DNA of 64,000 nucleotides. Source: Cyclobacteriaceae bacterium. Its GTDB lineage: Bacteria; Bacteroidota; Bacteroidia; Cytophagales; Cyclobacteriaceae. The stretch spans positions 1 through 64,000 of the forward strand of contig JAEUUG010000018.1 of NCBI GenBank assembly GCA_016787565.1, given 5' to 3'. Below the pieces are notes generated by a model, which searched no databases, was not told where the DNA came from, and saw nothing but the letters and a program-made list of their open reading frames with translations. The position numbers were made by a program, and so were the translations under genes. Shown one piece after another: positions 35,335-44,196 of this stretch; within the stretch, counting starts at the first letter, position 1; the number at the start of each line of letters is the position of its first letter.

Positions 35335-37164
35335 ATGAAGTTTCGCCATAGATCATTGAAGCAGTTGGGTGCCCTGTTACTGGTATCAATGGCCCTGATC
35401 TACTTTTGTGAGTTTCTGGTTATTCGTTACAAAATAAATTCACTGAAAGAGACCGAAGAAAAGAAGGACTTTGCCCGAAGTGCCCAGTTGGGCAGTCAAC
35501 AAATTGCTTTGCAGGTGCAGCGTTACCTGAGCGGGCACACTGATCTTTCAGCTGATATCACTGCCCGAATCAAACAGCAGGATCGCGACCTTGAAATACT
35601 GAAAAATGGTGGAAGAAAAGATAATTCCACTATTTTTTTGAAGCCACTCTCCCGATTACCCCGCATTTCATTTGATAATCTTTTTGAAGATTGGAGTATT
35701 TATAAAGAGAGTACCATCGTACTAATCACCGAAAGTGAATTTATAGAAACTGCGCTACCGTCTTCTACCGATTCAACTGAAACAACCTCGCACACGGTTC
35801 AAGTACCCAACATCAACTATACAAAAGCCAAAATAACAAACGGAGGTCACTGGCTAACCTTATCGGGATGGTTTGAAAAGCTGCTGAAAGACATCAACGA
35901 TGAGGTACTGCAAAAAGAGCAAGCTGTTGCTATTTGGTTTCTCATTTTTGTTGCTGTTGATATCGCATTGTTGGGTGCCATCGCGTGGCTCTTTTTCCAG
36001 CACGTTTTAAAACCCATTAGTGGCTTAGCCGAAAGCACACAAAACTTGCAACAACAGCATGATCTACCCCCCAACGAAATCGGTAAACTAGCCACACAAA
36101 TCAACATCATACTGGAACAACTCAAGGATGCGACAGAATTCATAACGACCATTGGTGATGGCAAACTCGATGTTGATTACCAGGCTTTGGACAGCCATTA
36201 TGAGGCGGGTAAAAGTAAACTGGCCGACTCGCTGGTGGCTATGCAGCTTAAATTGAAGTCGTTGAATGACGAAGAGCGAAAGCGCCAATGGGCTAATGAA
36301 GGGCTGGCAAAATTTGTAGATATTCTTCGCTCTTCCAATGATGACATCAGCCAACTGAGCGACAGTATTATTGCTGCCCTTGTAAAATACACGAACTCCA
36401 ACCAGGGAGGTTTATACAGCTTCAACGATGAAGATGAAAACAATACCTACCTGGAACTGGTGTCACTTTTTGCGTTCGACACGAAGAAATTTGAAAAGAA
36501 ACGTGTAAAACCAGGTGAAGGAATACTCGGCCAGAGTTTCCTCGAAAGAGAAACTACACTGCTAACCGAAATACCCGATAATTATGTTCGCATTACCTCA
36601 GGGCTTGGTGATGCTACACCCAAGTCGATACTGATGGTGCCACTTAAAGTAGATCAACAGGTTTATGGTATGGTTGAATTGGCTTCCTTCCACGAATATC
36701 AGCCACATGAAATTTCGTTCGTAGAACGCTTGGGAGAGACCATCGCCTCCACACTGGCCAATGTAAAAGGAGCGCAAAAGAACCGACATCTCATTGAACA
36801 GTTTCAACAACAAACGGAGGAAATGCGGGCGCAGGAAGAAGAGATGCGACAAAATATGGAAGAACTCACGGCCACCCAGGAAGAAATGAGCCGGAAGGAA
36901 CATGATTACATTGCCCGAATAGCTGAATTGGAAAGCCAGGCCGGTTCCCAATCGGTTGATACTGTGCGGGAGGAATTGAAAAAACAATTCCGCGCCAGTG
37001 AAGCTATACTCAAGAATAAAATAGTCCAGTTAGAGGAACAGCTTTCTATAAAACCCGCGCACAGTGATGACTGGGCTTTGGTGGAAGAAGTCGAAAAATC
37101 CCTGAAAATAAACCTGGAGGCCATAAAAATAACCCAGGAGGAACTAGACCGGAAGGCGGGTTAA
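35335..37164 (+). CDS. Membrane receptor with periplasmic sensor, HAMP, GAF and a long C-terminal coiled coil
   Basis: The 609-residue protein has a membrane segment at about residues 10-30, a periplasmic region of ~165 residues, and a second membrane segment at about 199-221. A HAMP-like linker follows, then a GAF domain (about 330-480: GEGILGQSF, DNYVRITSGLGDATPKSILMVPL) and a glutamate/glutamine-rich coiled coil (485-609: EEMRAQEEEMRQNMEEL). There is no kinase, cyclase or output domain, so it must signal through partners. It starts at ATG 35335 rather than at GTG 35329. The next gene encodes a CheR methyltransferase, and the glutamate-rich coil resembles a methyl-accepting region. The GAF domain is closely similar to those at 38797 and 39583. 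Confidence 0.85.
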   Translation: MKFRHRSLKQLGALLLVSMALIYFCEFLVIRYKINSLKETEEKKDFARSAQLGSQQIALQVQRYLSGHTDLSADITARIKQQDRDLEILKNGGRKDNSTIFLKPLSRLPRISFDNLFEDWSIYKESTIVLITESEFIETALPSSTDSTETTSHTVQVPNINYTKAKITNGGHWLTLSGWFEKLLKDINDEVLQKEQAVAIWFLIFVAVDIALLGAIAWLFFQHVLKPISGLAESTQNLQQQHDLPPNEIGKLATQINIILEQLKDATEFITTIGDGKLDVDYQALDSHYEAGKSKLADSLVAMQLKLKSLNDEERKRQWANEGLAKFVDILRSSNDDISQLSDSIIAALVKYTNSNQGGLYSFNDEDENNTYLELVSLFAFDTKKFEKKRVKPGEGILGQSFLERETTLLTEIPDNYVRITSGLGDATPKSILMVPLKVDQQVYGMVELASFHEYQPHEISFVERLGETIASTLANVKGAQKNRHLIEQFQQQTEEMRAQEEEMRQNMEELTATQEEMSRKEHDYIARIAELESQAGSQSVDTVREELKKQFRASEAILKNKIVQLEEQLSIKPAHSDDWALVEEVEKSLKINLEAIKITQEELDRKAG

Positions 37165-37330
37165 AATTAACCGCATTTTTAGCAGGCAAAGTTTTTTAAA
37201 ATCCTTTTTTTCAGCTAATTAGTATGAATTCGCTAATTTGAATCCTTGTGTAAAAGAAGGAGGCTGGGTTCTTATTCAACACATGTAATATTTACGATTG
37301 AAATTAGCCGACAGGGTTTACATTGAAATT

Positions 37331-37338
37331 TAAATTTG
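37331..37338 (+). promoter_or_regulatory. Candidate -7 element before the cheR-like gene
   Basis: TAAATTTG fits TAnnTTTG, 25 bp upstream of the CheR-type ATG. No upstream TTG lies at the expected spacing, so support is partial. The 199-bp gap from 37165 to 37363 holds nothing else I recognise, and suggests that the CheR run may have its own promoter. Confidence 0.4.
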
Positions 37339-37363
37339 AGTCCTCTTAAAAAAAGACCTGTTC

Positions 37364-38188
37364 ATGCAAGACATTGATATTGCCGATCTTAAAAGGATAT
37401 CAGAGCTTATTTTCCAGAAGTACAATTACGACTTCCGGAATTATGCGATGTCATCTTTCAAAAGGCGGGTGCTCCGGATTATGGAGTTGAAGAAGCTTAC
37501 CGTAGAATCACTCATTAAAAAGCTTAACGACACCCCCATTTTTATTAATGAATTTCTGGATGAGCTCACCGTGAATGTAACAGAGATGTTTCGTGACCCG
37601 AGCTTCTGGCGTATCATGCGCGAAGAAATCATACCCGCCATTCAGCTTAACCATAAACAATTCAAGATCTGGCATGCCGGCTGTTCTTCCGGTGAAGAAG
37701 TGTTGTCGATGTGCATCATGCTGAAAGAGATGGGCATTTTACATGATGTCACCCTGATTGCTACCGACCTGGACGTAAACATTCTGGAAAAAGCCAAGTC
37801 AGCAACCTACCCGGTCAAGAACATGGAGCTGAATGAAAAAAACTATATCCGTTTCCAGGGTACAGCCTCCTCTTTGAAAGATTACTATAAAGAAGACAGC
37901 GGTTATGCTGTATTTGACAAAAACCTGTTTATGAACGTTTCCTTTCGCAAGCATGATCTTGTGCTGGGCGATGTTTTCAACAAGTTTGACCTGGTATTAT
38001 GCCGCAACGTAATGATTTACTTTAATCAGAACCTCCAAAACGAGGTGCTGAAGAAATTCCATGAAAGTTTATTTAAATACGGCTACCTGGCCATCGGCTC
38101 CAAGGAGTCGTTGATCTGGTGTGATTATGCCAACCGCTTTATTGTTGTGAACAATGAAGAAAAGATTTATAAGAAAATAAAAGACTAG
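37364..38188 (+). CDS. CheR-type protein-glutamate methyltransferase
   Basis: The 274-residue enzyme transfers methyl groups from SAM to glutamate side chains of receptors. It has the N-terminal CheR helical domain (YDFRNYAMSSFKRRVLRIM, residues 20-45) and the SAM-binding Rossmann domain with WHAGCSSGEEVLSM, ATDLDVNILEKAK and LVLCRNVMIYF. No TPR or PAS extension is attached. No chemoreceptor, CheA or CheW gene lies in the window. The nearest glutamate-rich signalling helices are those of the adjacent GAF proteins. It is followed by the CheB gene after 18 bp. Confidence 0.93.
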   Translation: MQDIDIADLKRISELIFQKYNYDFRNYAMSSFKRRVLRIMELKKLTVESLIKKLNDTPIFINEFLDELTVNVTEMFRDPSFWRIMREEIIPAIQLNHKQFKIWHAGCSSGEEVLSMCIMLKEMGILHDVTLIATDLDVNILEKAKSATYPVKNMELNEKNYIRFQGTASSLKDYYKEDSGYAVFDKNLFMNVSFRKHDLVLGDVFNKFDLVLCRNVMIYFNQNLQNEVLKKFHESLFKYGYLAIGSKESLIWCDYANRFIVVNNEEKIYKKIKD

Positions 38189-38206
38189 CGAAGCTGTCAG
38201 TGACGA

Positions 38207-38800
38207 ATGAGCAAATTCAACTTAAATAACAGCTATAAAGCCGTTGTTATAGGAGGGTCAGCAGGCAGCTTCCAGGGAGTGGTTAAAATTCTCTCGCAGT
38301 TGCCGAAAGGTTTTCCATTACCCATTATCATGTGCCTGCACCGCCTGAAACATGTGCGCAATGGATTTGTGGAAGCACTGTCCATTAAAAGCGTTGTACA
38401 GGTAACTGAGCCCTATGATAAAGAGAATATTAAAAAAGGAGGCGTTTACCTGGCACCCGCGAATTACCATATGTCTGTTGAATTGGGGAACTATTTCGCG
38501 CTTTCAACCGAAGAAATGATAAACAATTCGCGGCCTGCTATTGATATAACATTAGGCACAACCGCCTATGTCTATCGCGACAAGCTGATTGGTATCCTTT
38601 TGTCAGGCGCCAATCGAGACGGAGCGTTGGGGATGAAGCACATCCACGAAAAAGGCGGGCTAACTATTGTACAGGAACCAACGGAATGCATGATCGATAC
38701 AATGCCAAAAGCTGCATTAGCAGTAACAAAAATTGATCATGTGATGAAGGTTGACCAAATTGTAGAGTTTTTAAAAGAACTAGATAAACAATACCGATGA
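38207..38800 (+). CDS. CheB-type methylesterase without a receiver domain
   Basis: The 197-residue protein consists only of the CheB catalytic domain, which removes methyl groups from receptor glutamates or deamidates glutamines. The triad is visible: Ser18 in IGGSAGS, His45 in MCLHRLKH and Asp138 in GANRDGALG. The usual N-terminal CheY-like receiver is absent and the chain starts right at the catalytic fold, so activity is not gated by CheA phosphorylation. Its stop overlaps the ATG of the next gene by 4 bp (ATGA), a sign of translational coupling with the GAF membrane protein. Confidence 0.93.
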   Translation: MSKFNLNNSYKAVVIGGSAGSFQGVVKILSQLPKGFPLPIIMCLHRLKHVRNGFVEALSIKSVVQVTEPYDKENIKKGGVYLAPANYHMSVELGNYFALSTEEMINNSRPAIDITLGTTAYVYRDKLIGILLSGANRDGALGMKHIHEKGGLTIVQEPTECMIDTMPKAALAVTKIDHVMKVDQIVEFLKELDKQYR

Positions 38801-39558
38801 TTGACTTAATCAAAGATCGCTACCGGCTGGGGCAACTGCTTGCCATCTTCTTCCTCGTGGGGGTTGCTGCATCGATTTACAAGGTTTATTCCCTGCCGGC
38901 TACCCTATCGCTGGCCTATGGATACCAGCCGGCATTCTTTTCGGTTTATGTTGTATTGGTGATTACGTTTCTATTGGGCGGGCTAACGATCTATTTCATT
39001 TTGCAAAACCGCAGGGAAATTGTTGTTTACCGCGATAAGGAAACAGACCGTAATTCAGGCACTAAAGAAAATCTGAATACCAATCAAACCACCATTACTT
39101 TAGAAGGTGTAAAAGAGAGTATACGGAAAGCCTCCACTGAAAAGGAAATTATGCAGGCCGGCTTGCAAAGTATATGCAAACAACTGGAAGCCGGACAAGG
39201 CGCCATATATTTAGCCACCGAAGTGGATGGTCAACGAAAAGTAGAGCTCAAGAGTGGCTTTGCACTGAATGTGGCAGAAAGCACCGTGATCAGTTATGAA
39301 TTTGGTGAAGGTCTGGTGGGGCAATCTGCGGCAGCCGGTAAAACACTTTACATTGATGATGTACCGGAAGGATATATTAAAATCATTTCAGGATTAGGTA
39401 GTGCATCGCCTCGCTATTTGTTGATTGTGCCCCTAAAGAAACAGGAAACAGTCGTAGGTATTATGGAGATCGCATCCTTCACGGCTATCAGTGATGATCA
39501 ACGGAAATTTGTTGAGGAATCAGCTCAACTCATTACCGACAAAATTGCACTAAAATAA
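38797..39558 (+). CDS. Two-helix membrane protein with a cytoplasmic GAF domain
   Basis: The 253-residue protein has two membrane segments (about residues 12-30 and 45-68) with a very short loop between them. A GAF domain fills the rest (100-253: GEGLVGQSAAAGKT, EGYIKIISGLGSASPRYLLIVPL, VGIMEIASF). It has no output domain. The GAF domain is closely similar to those of the proteins at 35335 and 39583, so the three form a local family. Its start overlaps the CheB stop by 4 bp, and the phosphatase gene begins 24 bp downstream. Confidence 0.85.
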   Translation: MIDLIKDRYRLGQLLAIFFLVGVAASIYKVYSLPATLSLAYGYQPAFFSVYVVLVITFLLGGLTIYFILQNRREIVVYRDKETDRNSGTKENLNTNQTTITLEGVKESIRKASTEKEIMQAGLQSICKQLEAGQGAIYLATEVDGQRKVELKSGFALNVAESTVISYEFGEGLVGQSAAAGKTLYIDDVPEGYIKIISGLGSASPRYLLIVPLKKQETVVGIMEIASFTAISDDQRKFVEESAQLITDKIALK

Positions 39559-39582
39559 AGCACCAATTAACGCGCCATACGA

Positions 39583-42500
39583 ATGATGAAAGGCATTAAA
39601 ATAAGTACCAAAATCACCCTTCTTATTCTGGTGTTGTCGCTGGTGGCCGTTATTGCCATCAGCTTCTTTACCTACGATTTTATTACCAAAAACAATCAGG
39701 AAAAATTCTCATCCAGCCTGAATGTAATTGCCGATAACCGGGCCGCATATTTTAATACATACCTCGATAAAGTGGTTTTCGCCATCCGGCTGATTCAGGA
39801 TGCAGAAATTGTTAAAACAAATGGCAACGCGCAAACCATTCCACCTGCAACAGAGGAGGTCGATATGTTTGCCACGGAAGATTCGGAAGCTGAAGAAGAA
39901 GTAGAAGAAGGTTCTCTCCCAACAGCATCAACTTTAAGTCCTCTTCAGGCATTTCTGGTCAAACAAAAAGAAATATTTGGTTTCGATAAAATCATGATCA
40001 CATCGCCTTCCGGAGCGATCGTTGCTTCTACCGATGGAAAATCCGGGAATGCGTTAGACACAGACGGATCAACCTTCGCTATGGTTAAGCAAGATGGTCT
40101 GTATTTCAGTATTGTCAGAGCTGATTCAAGCGGCTACTACACCTTTGCTGCAGCAACACTCTCTACCAACAATGGTGATCAAGTATTGTTGATTCGTTTA
40201 AAATTGGACCAAACATTTAGCCTACTGAAAAACTATCAGGGCCTTGGCGAAACCGGTGAGGTCCTGCTGGCACAACGTGATCCAAAGTCCAAAGCCATTT
40301 CCATTATCAGTCCCTTGCGCGACAACTCCATCGTAAAACCCTTTAACGCTAAAGATTCTGTTGTTGCCAATATCAATATCACCTTAGACAGTGGTGTTGT
40401 CAACCGAATCGGAAAAGACTACCGGGGCAAGGCCGTGTTGGAGACTACCCGGAAAATTAATCATGCGCGTTGGGTCTTGGTGGCAAAAGTAGATGTTGCT
40501 GAAGCACGCGGTGAGACAGGAACATTGATCAATACTTTTATTTATGCAGGCTTATGTGTTGTGGCGCTGGCTACGTTGCTCTCGATGGTGCTTTCGCGAT
40601 CGCTTACCCGACCACTCTATGAAATGCGAAATAAACTGGGTATGGTGGCACAAGGTGTTTTACCTGAAAGTACCGAACAACACGCCAACGATGAGTTTGG
40701 CCAGATGGAATATAAAGTTGATGAGCTGGTAGAAACCCTGAAGGGCAATGCCAACTTTGCTCAGCGCATTGGTGAAGGCAAGTACGACACCGAATTCAAA
40801 CCCGCCAGTGATAATGATATGCTGGGTATGTCGCTCATTAACATGCGCAACAACCTGATTGAAAACGAACGAAGAGATAAAGAACGGAACTGGATCGTTC
40901 GGGGCGTTGCCGAAATCAGTGAGATTCTCCGGATGCATGATTCTATCGACAACCTTGGAGAAGACGTTATTAAATTCATCCTCGAAAAAATAGGAGCCAT
41001 CCAGGGCGCATTTTATGTTGTGAACGATGAGGGCAGGCAGAAGACCATAGACTTACGTGCGAGTTATGCTTACAACCGGAAAAAGTATCTGAAGGCATCC
41101 TTCAAATTTGCCGAAGGTCTTGTGGGCCAGGCAGCAGCCGAACAAGACACCATTCTGCGCACCGAAATACCGGACGATTATGTGAGCATTACGTCTGGCA
41201 TCCTGGGCGATCAGCGCCCAAAATGTATTATGATCGTACCCCTCATTACCAACGAAGAGGTGTATGGCGTGTTGGAGTTTGCGGGCTTCCGTAAGTTCGA
41301 TCCGTCACAAGTAAAATTTGTACAGGAACTCAGCTTGATTCTGGCACGAACAATTTTCAACATCAAGGTAAATGAACGCACGCGGAAACTCCTGGCCGAA
41401 TCGCAGGAGATGAGTAACGAACTCAAAGAGAAACAGGAAGTGCTTCGCCAAAATGCCGAAGAGATGCAGGCCACACAGGAAGAACTGAAGCGCTCCAACC
41501 AAAAACTCGAAGAGCAGATTGAAGAAGTAAACCGCACGCAAAAACGCATGCAACTCCTGCTTGAAAATGCCTCTGAGGTCATTACCATTTACGAAGAGGA
41601 TCAGAGTATCCGGTATATTTCACCTTCGGTGGAAACCATTTTAGGCTACGGTCAGAAGGAACTGATTGGCAAGAGTGACATCGACAAAGTACATCCGGAT
41701 TACCGCGATACGGTGAAAGACCTCTTCCAGAAAATGATCAACAGTCCGGATGATAAGATTACAGTTCAGTACGAATACAAAACACGTGAGGGTAACTACA
41801 TCTGGATTGAATCAGCCGGTACAAATTGTATGTCGAACCCTGCTATTCATGGTTACATCCTGAACTCGCGCGACATTACCGAGCGAAGAAGAGCAGAGCA
41901 GGAACAACGCATGCGAAGCAAGATGCAAGCCTTGTCTGAAAACTCCCCTGATCTGATCACCCGTTTGGAAGGTGGATCAATTTCCTATATCAACCCGGTT
42001 ATTGAATCGTATACCGGAAAAGGTCCGGCAGAATTCCTCAATCGAAAAGCATCGGAAACAGAACTCGACACACAGGTACTTGATAGCTGGTTAAGCATTG
42101 TTGAGCAAGTGAACTCTTCCAATGGAAAAGTTGCCACCGAAATGGACTTCCCTTCCGAAATGGGTAAGCGAGTCATGCAGGTGAACGCCATTCCGGAATA
42201 CGATGAAGCCAATGTGTTAGAGTCTGTTCTTGTAGTGTCGCACGATATTACAGAACGCAAACTGATTGAACTTGAAATCCAGAATAAAAACAAGAAGATC
42301 ACCGAAAGTATCAACTATGCCAAGCGAATCCAGACAGCCATTCTGCCAAATTCACGGGTAATCAGCAAGGCACTTCCTGACTCGTTCATTCTGTATAAAC
42401 CGCGTGATGTTGTATCCGGAGATTTCCCCTGGTTTGTACAGATTAAAGACGATATTTTTATTGCTGCTGTTGACTGTACCGGTCACGGAGTTCCCGGTGC

Positions 42501-43047
42501 ATTGCTATCGTTGATCGGCTATTTCCTCCTCAACGACATCGTGCGAAGCCGTAAGATCACCGAACCTGGAAAAATTCTCGACTTACTCGATGAAGGTGTT
42601 ACCACTACTCTCCGCCAAGATGAGGATGCTACCACAAAAGATGGTATGGACATCGCCTTATGTAAAATTAACCTGAATGCCGGAGAAGTAGAGTATGCCG
42701 GGGCACACCGACCACTTTACATTATGAAAGCCGGTGTGATGGAGGAAATCAAAGGAAATAAATTCCCGATCGGTGGCGGTATATTTAAGAACCAGACTAA
42801 CTTTACTAACACCAAGGTTACCCTAAAGAAAGGCGATTCTATCTACTTCAGTTCTGACGGTTTCCCGGATCAGTTTGGCGGACCAGAGGGAAGAAAATTC
42901 GGACCGAAGAAAACGCGTGAAATTATTGAGCGGGTACATCAACTACCCATGCAGGAAGCGATAGCAACCTTCGATCATGAGTGGGAAAACTGGCGGGGGG
43001 AAACGAAGCAGACGGACGATGTCTTATTAATTGGAATTAAATTTTAA
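39583..43047 (+). CDS. Large sensor phosphatase: Cache-like sensor, HAMP, GAF, coiled coil, two PAS domains and PP2C/SpoIIE phosphatase (SiaA-like)
   Basis: The 1154-residue protein has membrane segments at about residues 10-30 and 317-337 flanking a periplasmic Cache-like sensor. That sensor carries an acidic insertion near 95-110. HAMP (338-390), GAF (440-590), a glutamate/glutamine-rich coiled coil (596-655) and two PAS domains (656-773 and 780-896, both ending in a D-I-T-E-R motif) follow. The last domain (910-1154) is a PP2C-type phosphatase with metal-binding aspartates Asp947 (SGDF), Asp964 (VDCTGHGVPGA), Asp1092 (SSDGF) and Asp1145/1146 (TDDVLL). With SiaB- and SiaC-type genes next in line it takes the place of the phosphatase SiaA, which dephosphorylates SiaC. 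It is probably the main input of the module. Confidence 0.93.
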   Translation: MMKGIKISTKITLLILVLSLVAVIAISFFTYDFITKNNQEKFSSSLNVIADNRAAYFNTYLDKVVFAIRLIQDAEIVKTNGNAQTIPPATEEVDMFATEDSEAEEEVEEGSLPTASTLSPLQAFLVKQKEIFGFDKIMITSPSGAIVASTDGKSGNALDTDGSTFAMVKQDGLYFSIVRADSSGYYTFAAATLSTNNGDQVLLIRLKLDQTFSLLKNYQGLGETGEVLLAQRDPKSKAISIISPLRDNSIVKPFNAKDSVVANINITLDSGVVNRIGKDYRGKAVLETTRKINHARWVLVAKVDVAEARGETGTLINTFIYAGLCVVALATLLSMVLSRSLTRPLYEMRNKLGMVAQGVLPESTEQHANDEFGQMEYKVDELVETLKGNANFAQRIGEGKYDTEFKPASDNDMLGMSLINMRNNLIENERRDKERNWIVRGVAEISEILRMHDSIDNLGEDVIKFILEKIGAIQGAFYVVNDEGRQKTIDLRASYAYNRKKYLKASFKFAEGLVGQAAAEQDTILRTEIPDDYVSITSGILGDQRPKCIMIVPLITNEEVYGVLEFAGFRKFDPSQVKFVQELSLILARTIFNIKVNERTRKLLAESQEMSNELKEKQEVLRQNAEEMQATQEELKRSNQKLEEQIEEVNRTQKRMQLLLENASEVITIYEEDQSIRYISPSVETILGYGQKELIGKSDIDKVHPDYRDTVKDLFQKMINSPDDKITVQYEYKTREGNYIWIESAGTNCMSNPAIHGYILNSRDITERRRAEQEQRMRSKMQALSENSPDLITRLEGGSISYINPVIESYTGKGPAEFLNRKASETELDTQVLDSWLSIVEQVNSSNGKVATEMDFPSEMGKRVMQVNAIPEYDEANVLESVLVVSHDITERKLIELEIQNKNKKITESINYAKRIQTAILPNSRVISKALPDSFILYKPRDVVSGDFPWFVQIKDDIFIAAVDCTGHGVPGALLSLIGYFLLNDIVRSRKITEPGKILDLLDEGVTTTLRQDEDATTKDGMDIALCKINLNAGEVEYAGAHRPLYIMKAGVMEEIKGNKFPIGGGIFKNQTNFTNTKVTLKKGDSIYFSSDGFPDQFGGPEGRKFGPKKTREIIERVHQLPMQEAIATFDHEWENWRGETKQTDDVLLIGIKF

Positions 43048-43137
43048 ATAAAACATCGAATGGGTTTAAAAACACACTCCCGATTCGGTAAATCTTAATA
43101 AATTAGCAAACTACAAATTCATCTAATCCTTTTGAGC

Positions 43138-43689
43138 ATGAACTTTATCTATGACCTGCACCGCACCATGATGTCGCAGAAATTGATCTTGGTTTACCAG
43201 GGAGATTTTACCCAGGAAACAACCAAGTCAATTCTCGCCATGGCCGAGCGTAATATTGATTCCTCCGGGGAAGAATCAAGCATCAAGCGTAAGGTATTCA
43301 ATGTGATGGTTGAGGCGCTTCAAAATATTGTTAAGCACAGCGATGAGCTTGTCGATGGACAGATTCGGAGCCACGCTGCAATCTTCCTGATCGGCCGTGA
43401 AAGCAATCGCTACTCCATTATGTCTGGTAACCCAATCCGAAAAGAAAATATTCCCGGATTAAAGTCAAAGCTTGAGCAAATCAATGGCCTTGATCGTGAT
43501 GGATTAAAAGACCTCTACAAAGAGATCATCAAAAATACCACCATCTCCGACAAAGGAGGTGCGGGTTTAGGATTTGTGGATATGGCACGTAAGTCGGGTC
43601 AAAAACTGGAGTTTGAATTTCCAGAAATGTCCTCAGAGTACTGTTTCTTCTGCCTCACGGTACATGTACCCCGCGAAACCGCTGAATAA
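43138..43689 (+). CDS. SiaB-type serine/threonine protein kinase (GHKL-like)
   Basis: The 183-residue cytoplasmic protein is a GHKL-fold kinase of the SiaB family. The N box reads VEALQNIVKHSDE, and the glycine-rich ATP lid is SDKGGAGLGFVDMA. In Pseudomonas, SiaB phosphorylates SiaC on a threonine while the PP2C protein SiaA removes the phosphate; the same three genes are found here in the same order. The frame opens at a TTG (43132), and the ATG at 43138 gives the typical MNFIYDLHR start. It is the sixth gene of the signalling run. Confidence 0.92.
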   Translation: MNFIYDLHRTMMSQKLILVYQGDFTQETTKSILAMAERNIDSSGEESSIKRKVFNVMVEALQNIVKHSDELVDGQIRSHAAIFLIGRESNRYSIMSGNPIRKENIPGLKSKLEQINGLDRDGLKDLYKEIIKNTTISDKGGAGLGFVDMARKSGQKLEFEFPEMSSEYCFFCLTVHVPRETAE

Positions 43690-43720
43690 CCTGATTGTTG
43701 AACATTAAAAAGTGTATACC

Positions 43721-44083
43721 ATGGAAATATTAAATCTTGAAGGAACTGAAGATACCCCAAAAATAATTCTCGATAAGAAAAACGGAATCTTTGAAATCTC
43801 CGGTCGTTCTTTACCCGAAGACTCTGCTGAATTTTACAGACCTGTACTGGAGTGGATTGAACAATACAGCAGCGAAGCGAATGCCTCCACCGATTTTGTA
43901 TTCAAACTGGAGTACTTCAACACCGCCTCCTCTAAATTAATACTCGATGTTCTCTCTGCCTTGGAAGATATCAAAGGGATGAAGATTGTATGGTATTTTC
44001 ATGAAGATGATGAAGACATGGAAGAGGCCGGGCAGGAGTTCTCCGAACTGGTCGAAATTCCTTTCGAATTCAAAACATACTGA
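43721..44083 (+). CDS. SiaC-type (DUF1987) phospho-switch protein
   Basis: The 120-residue protein is a DUF1987 protein. It begins MEILNLEGTEDTPKI and has the FEISGRSLPEDSAEFY and LEYFNTASSK motifs. Counting from ATG 43721, the threonine of YFNTASSK is residue 68, which is the residue I recall as the phosphorylated site in Pseudomonas SiaC; the agreement also supports this start over the GTG at 43712. Unphosphorylated SiaC binds and activates the diguanylate cyclase SiaD in Pseudomonas. No GGDEF gene occurs in this window, so the target here is unknown. A strong terminator follows 20 bp after the stop. Confidence 0.92.
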   Translation: MEILNLEGTEDTPKIILDKKNGIFEISGRSLPEDSAEFYRPVLEWIEQYSSEANASTDFVFKLEYFNTASSKLILDVLSALEDIKGMKIVWYFHEDDEDMEEAGQEFSELVEIPFEFKTY

Positions 44084-44103
44084 TTTAATTCACTCATAAT
44101 TAG

Positions 44104-44158
44104 TCGGTTACCGTTCATTTTATCAAAGGTAAAATGGCCGGTAACCGATATTTTTTTA
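44104..44158 (+). terminator. Strong rho-independent terminator ending the Sia/Che operon
   Basis: A two-part hairpin is formed by TCGGTTACCG/CGGTAACCGA (10 bp, 44104-44113 and 44139-44148), a 2x2 internal loop, CATTTTA/TAAAATG (7 bp) and a 7-nt loop, followed by TATTTTTTTA. It separates the SiaC gene from the ABC transporter gene. Confidence 0.93.
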
Positions 44159-44196
44159 TACCTTTATAAACGAACCTATAGTACTTTTTTTAGACC

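Noticed and set aside
35335..44083. Classical chemotaxis operon
   Set aside because: CheR and CheB are present but there is no CheA, CheW, CheY or receptor with a methyl-accepting signalling hairpin, so the label would mislead.
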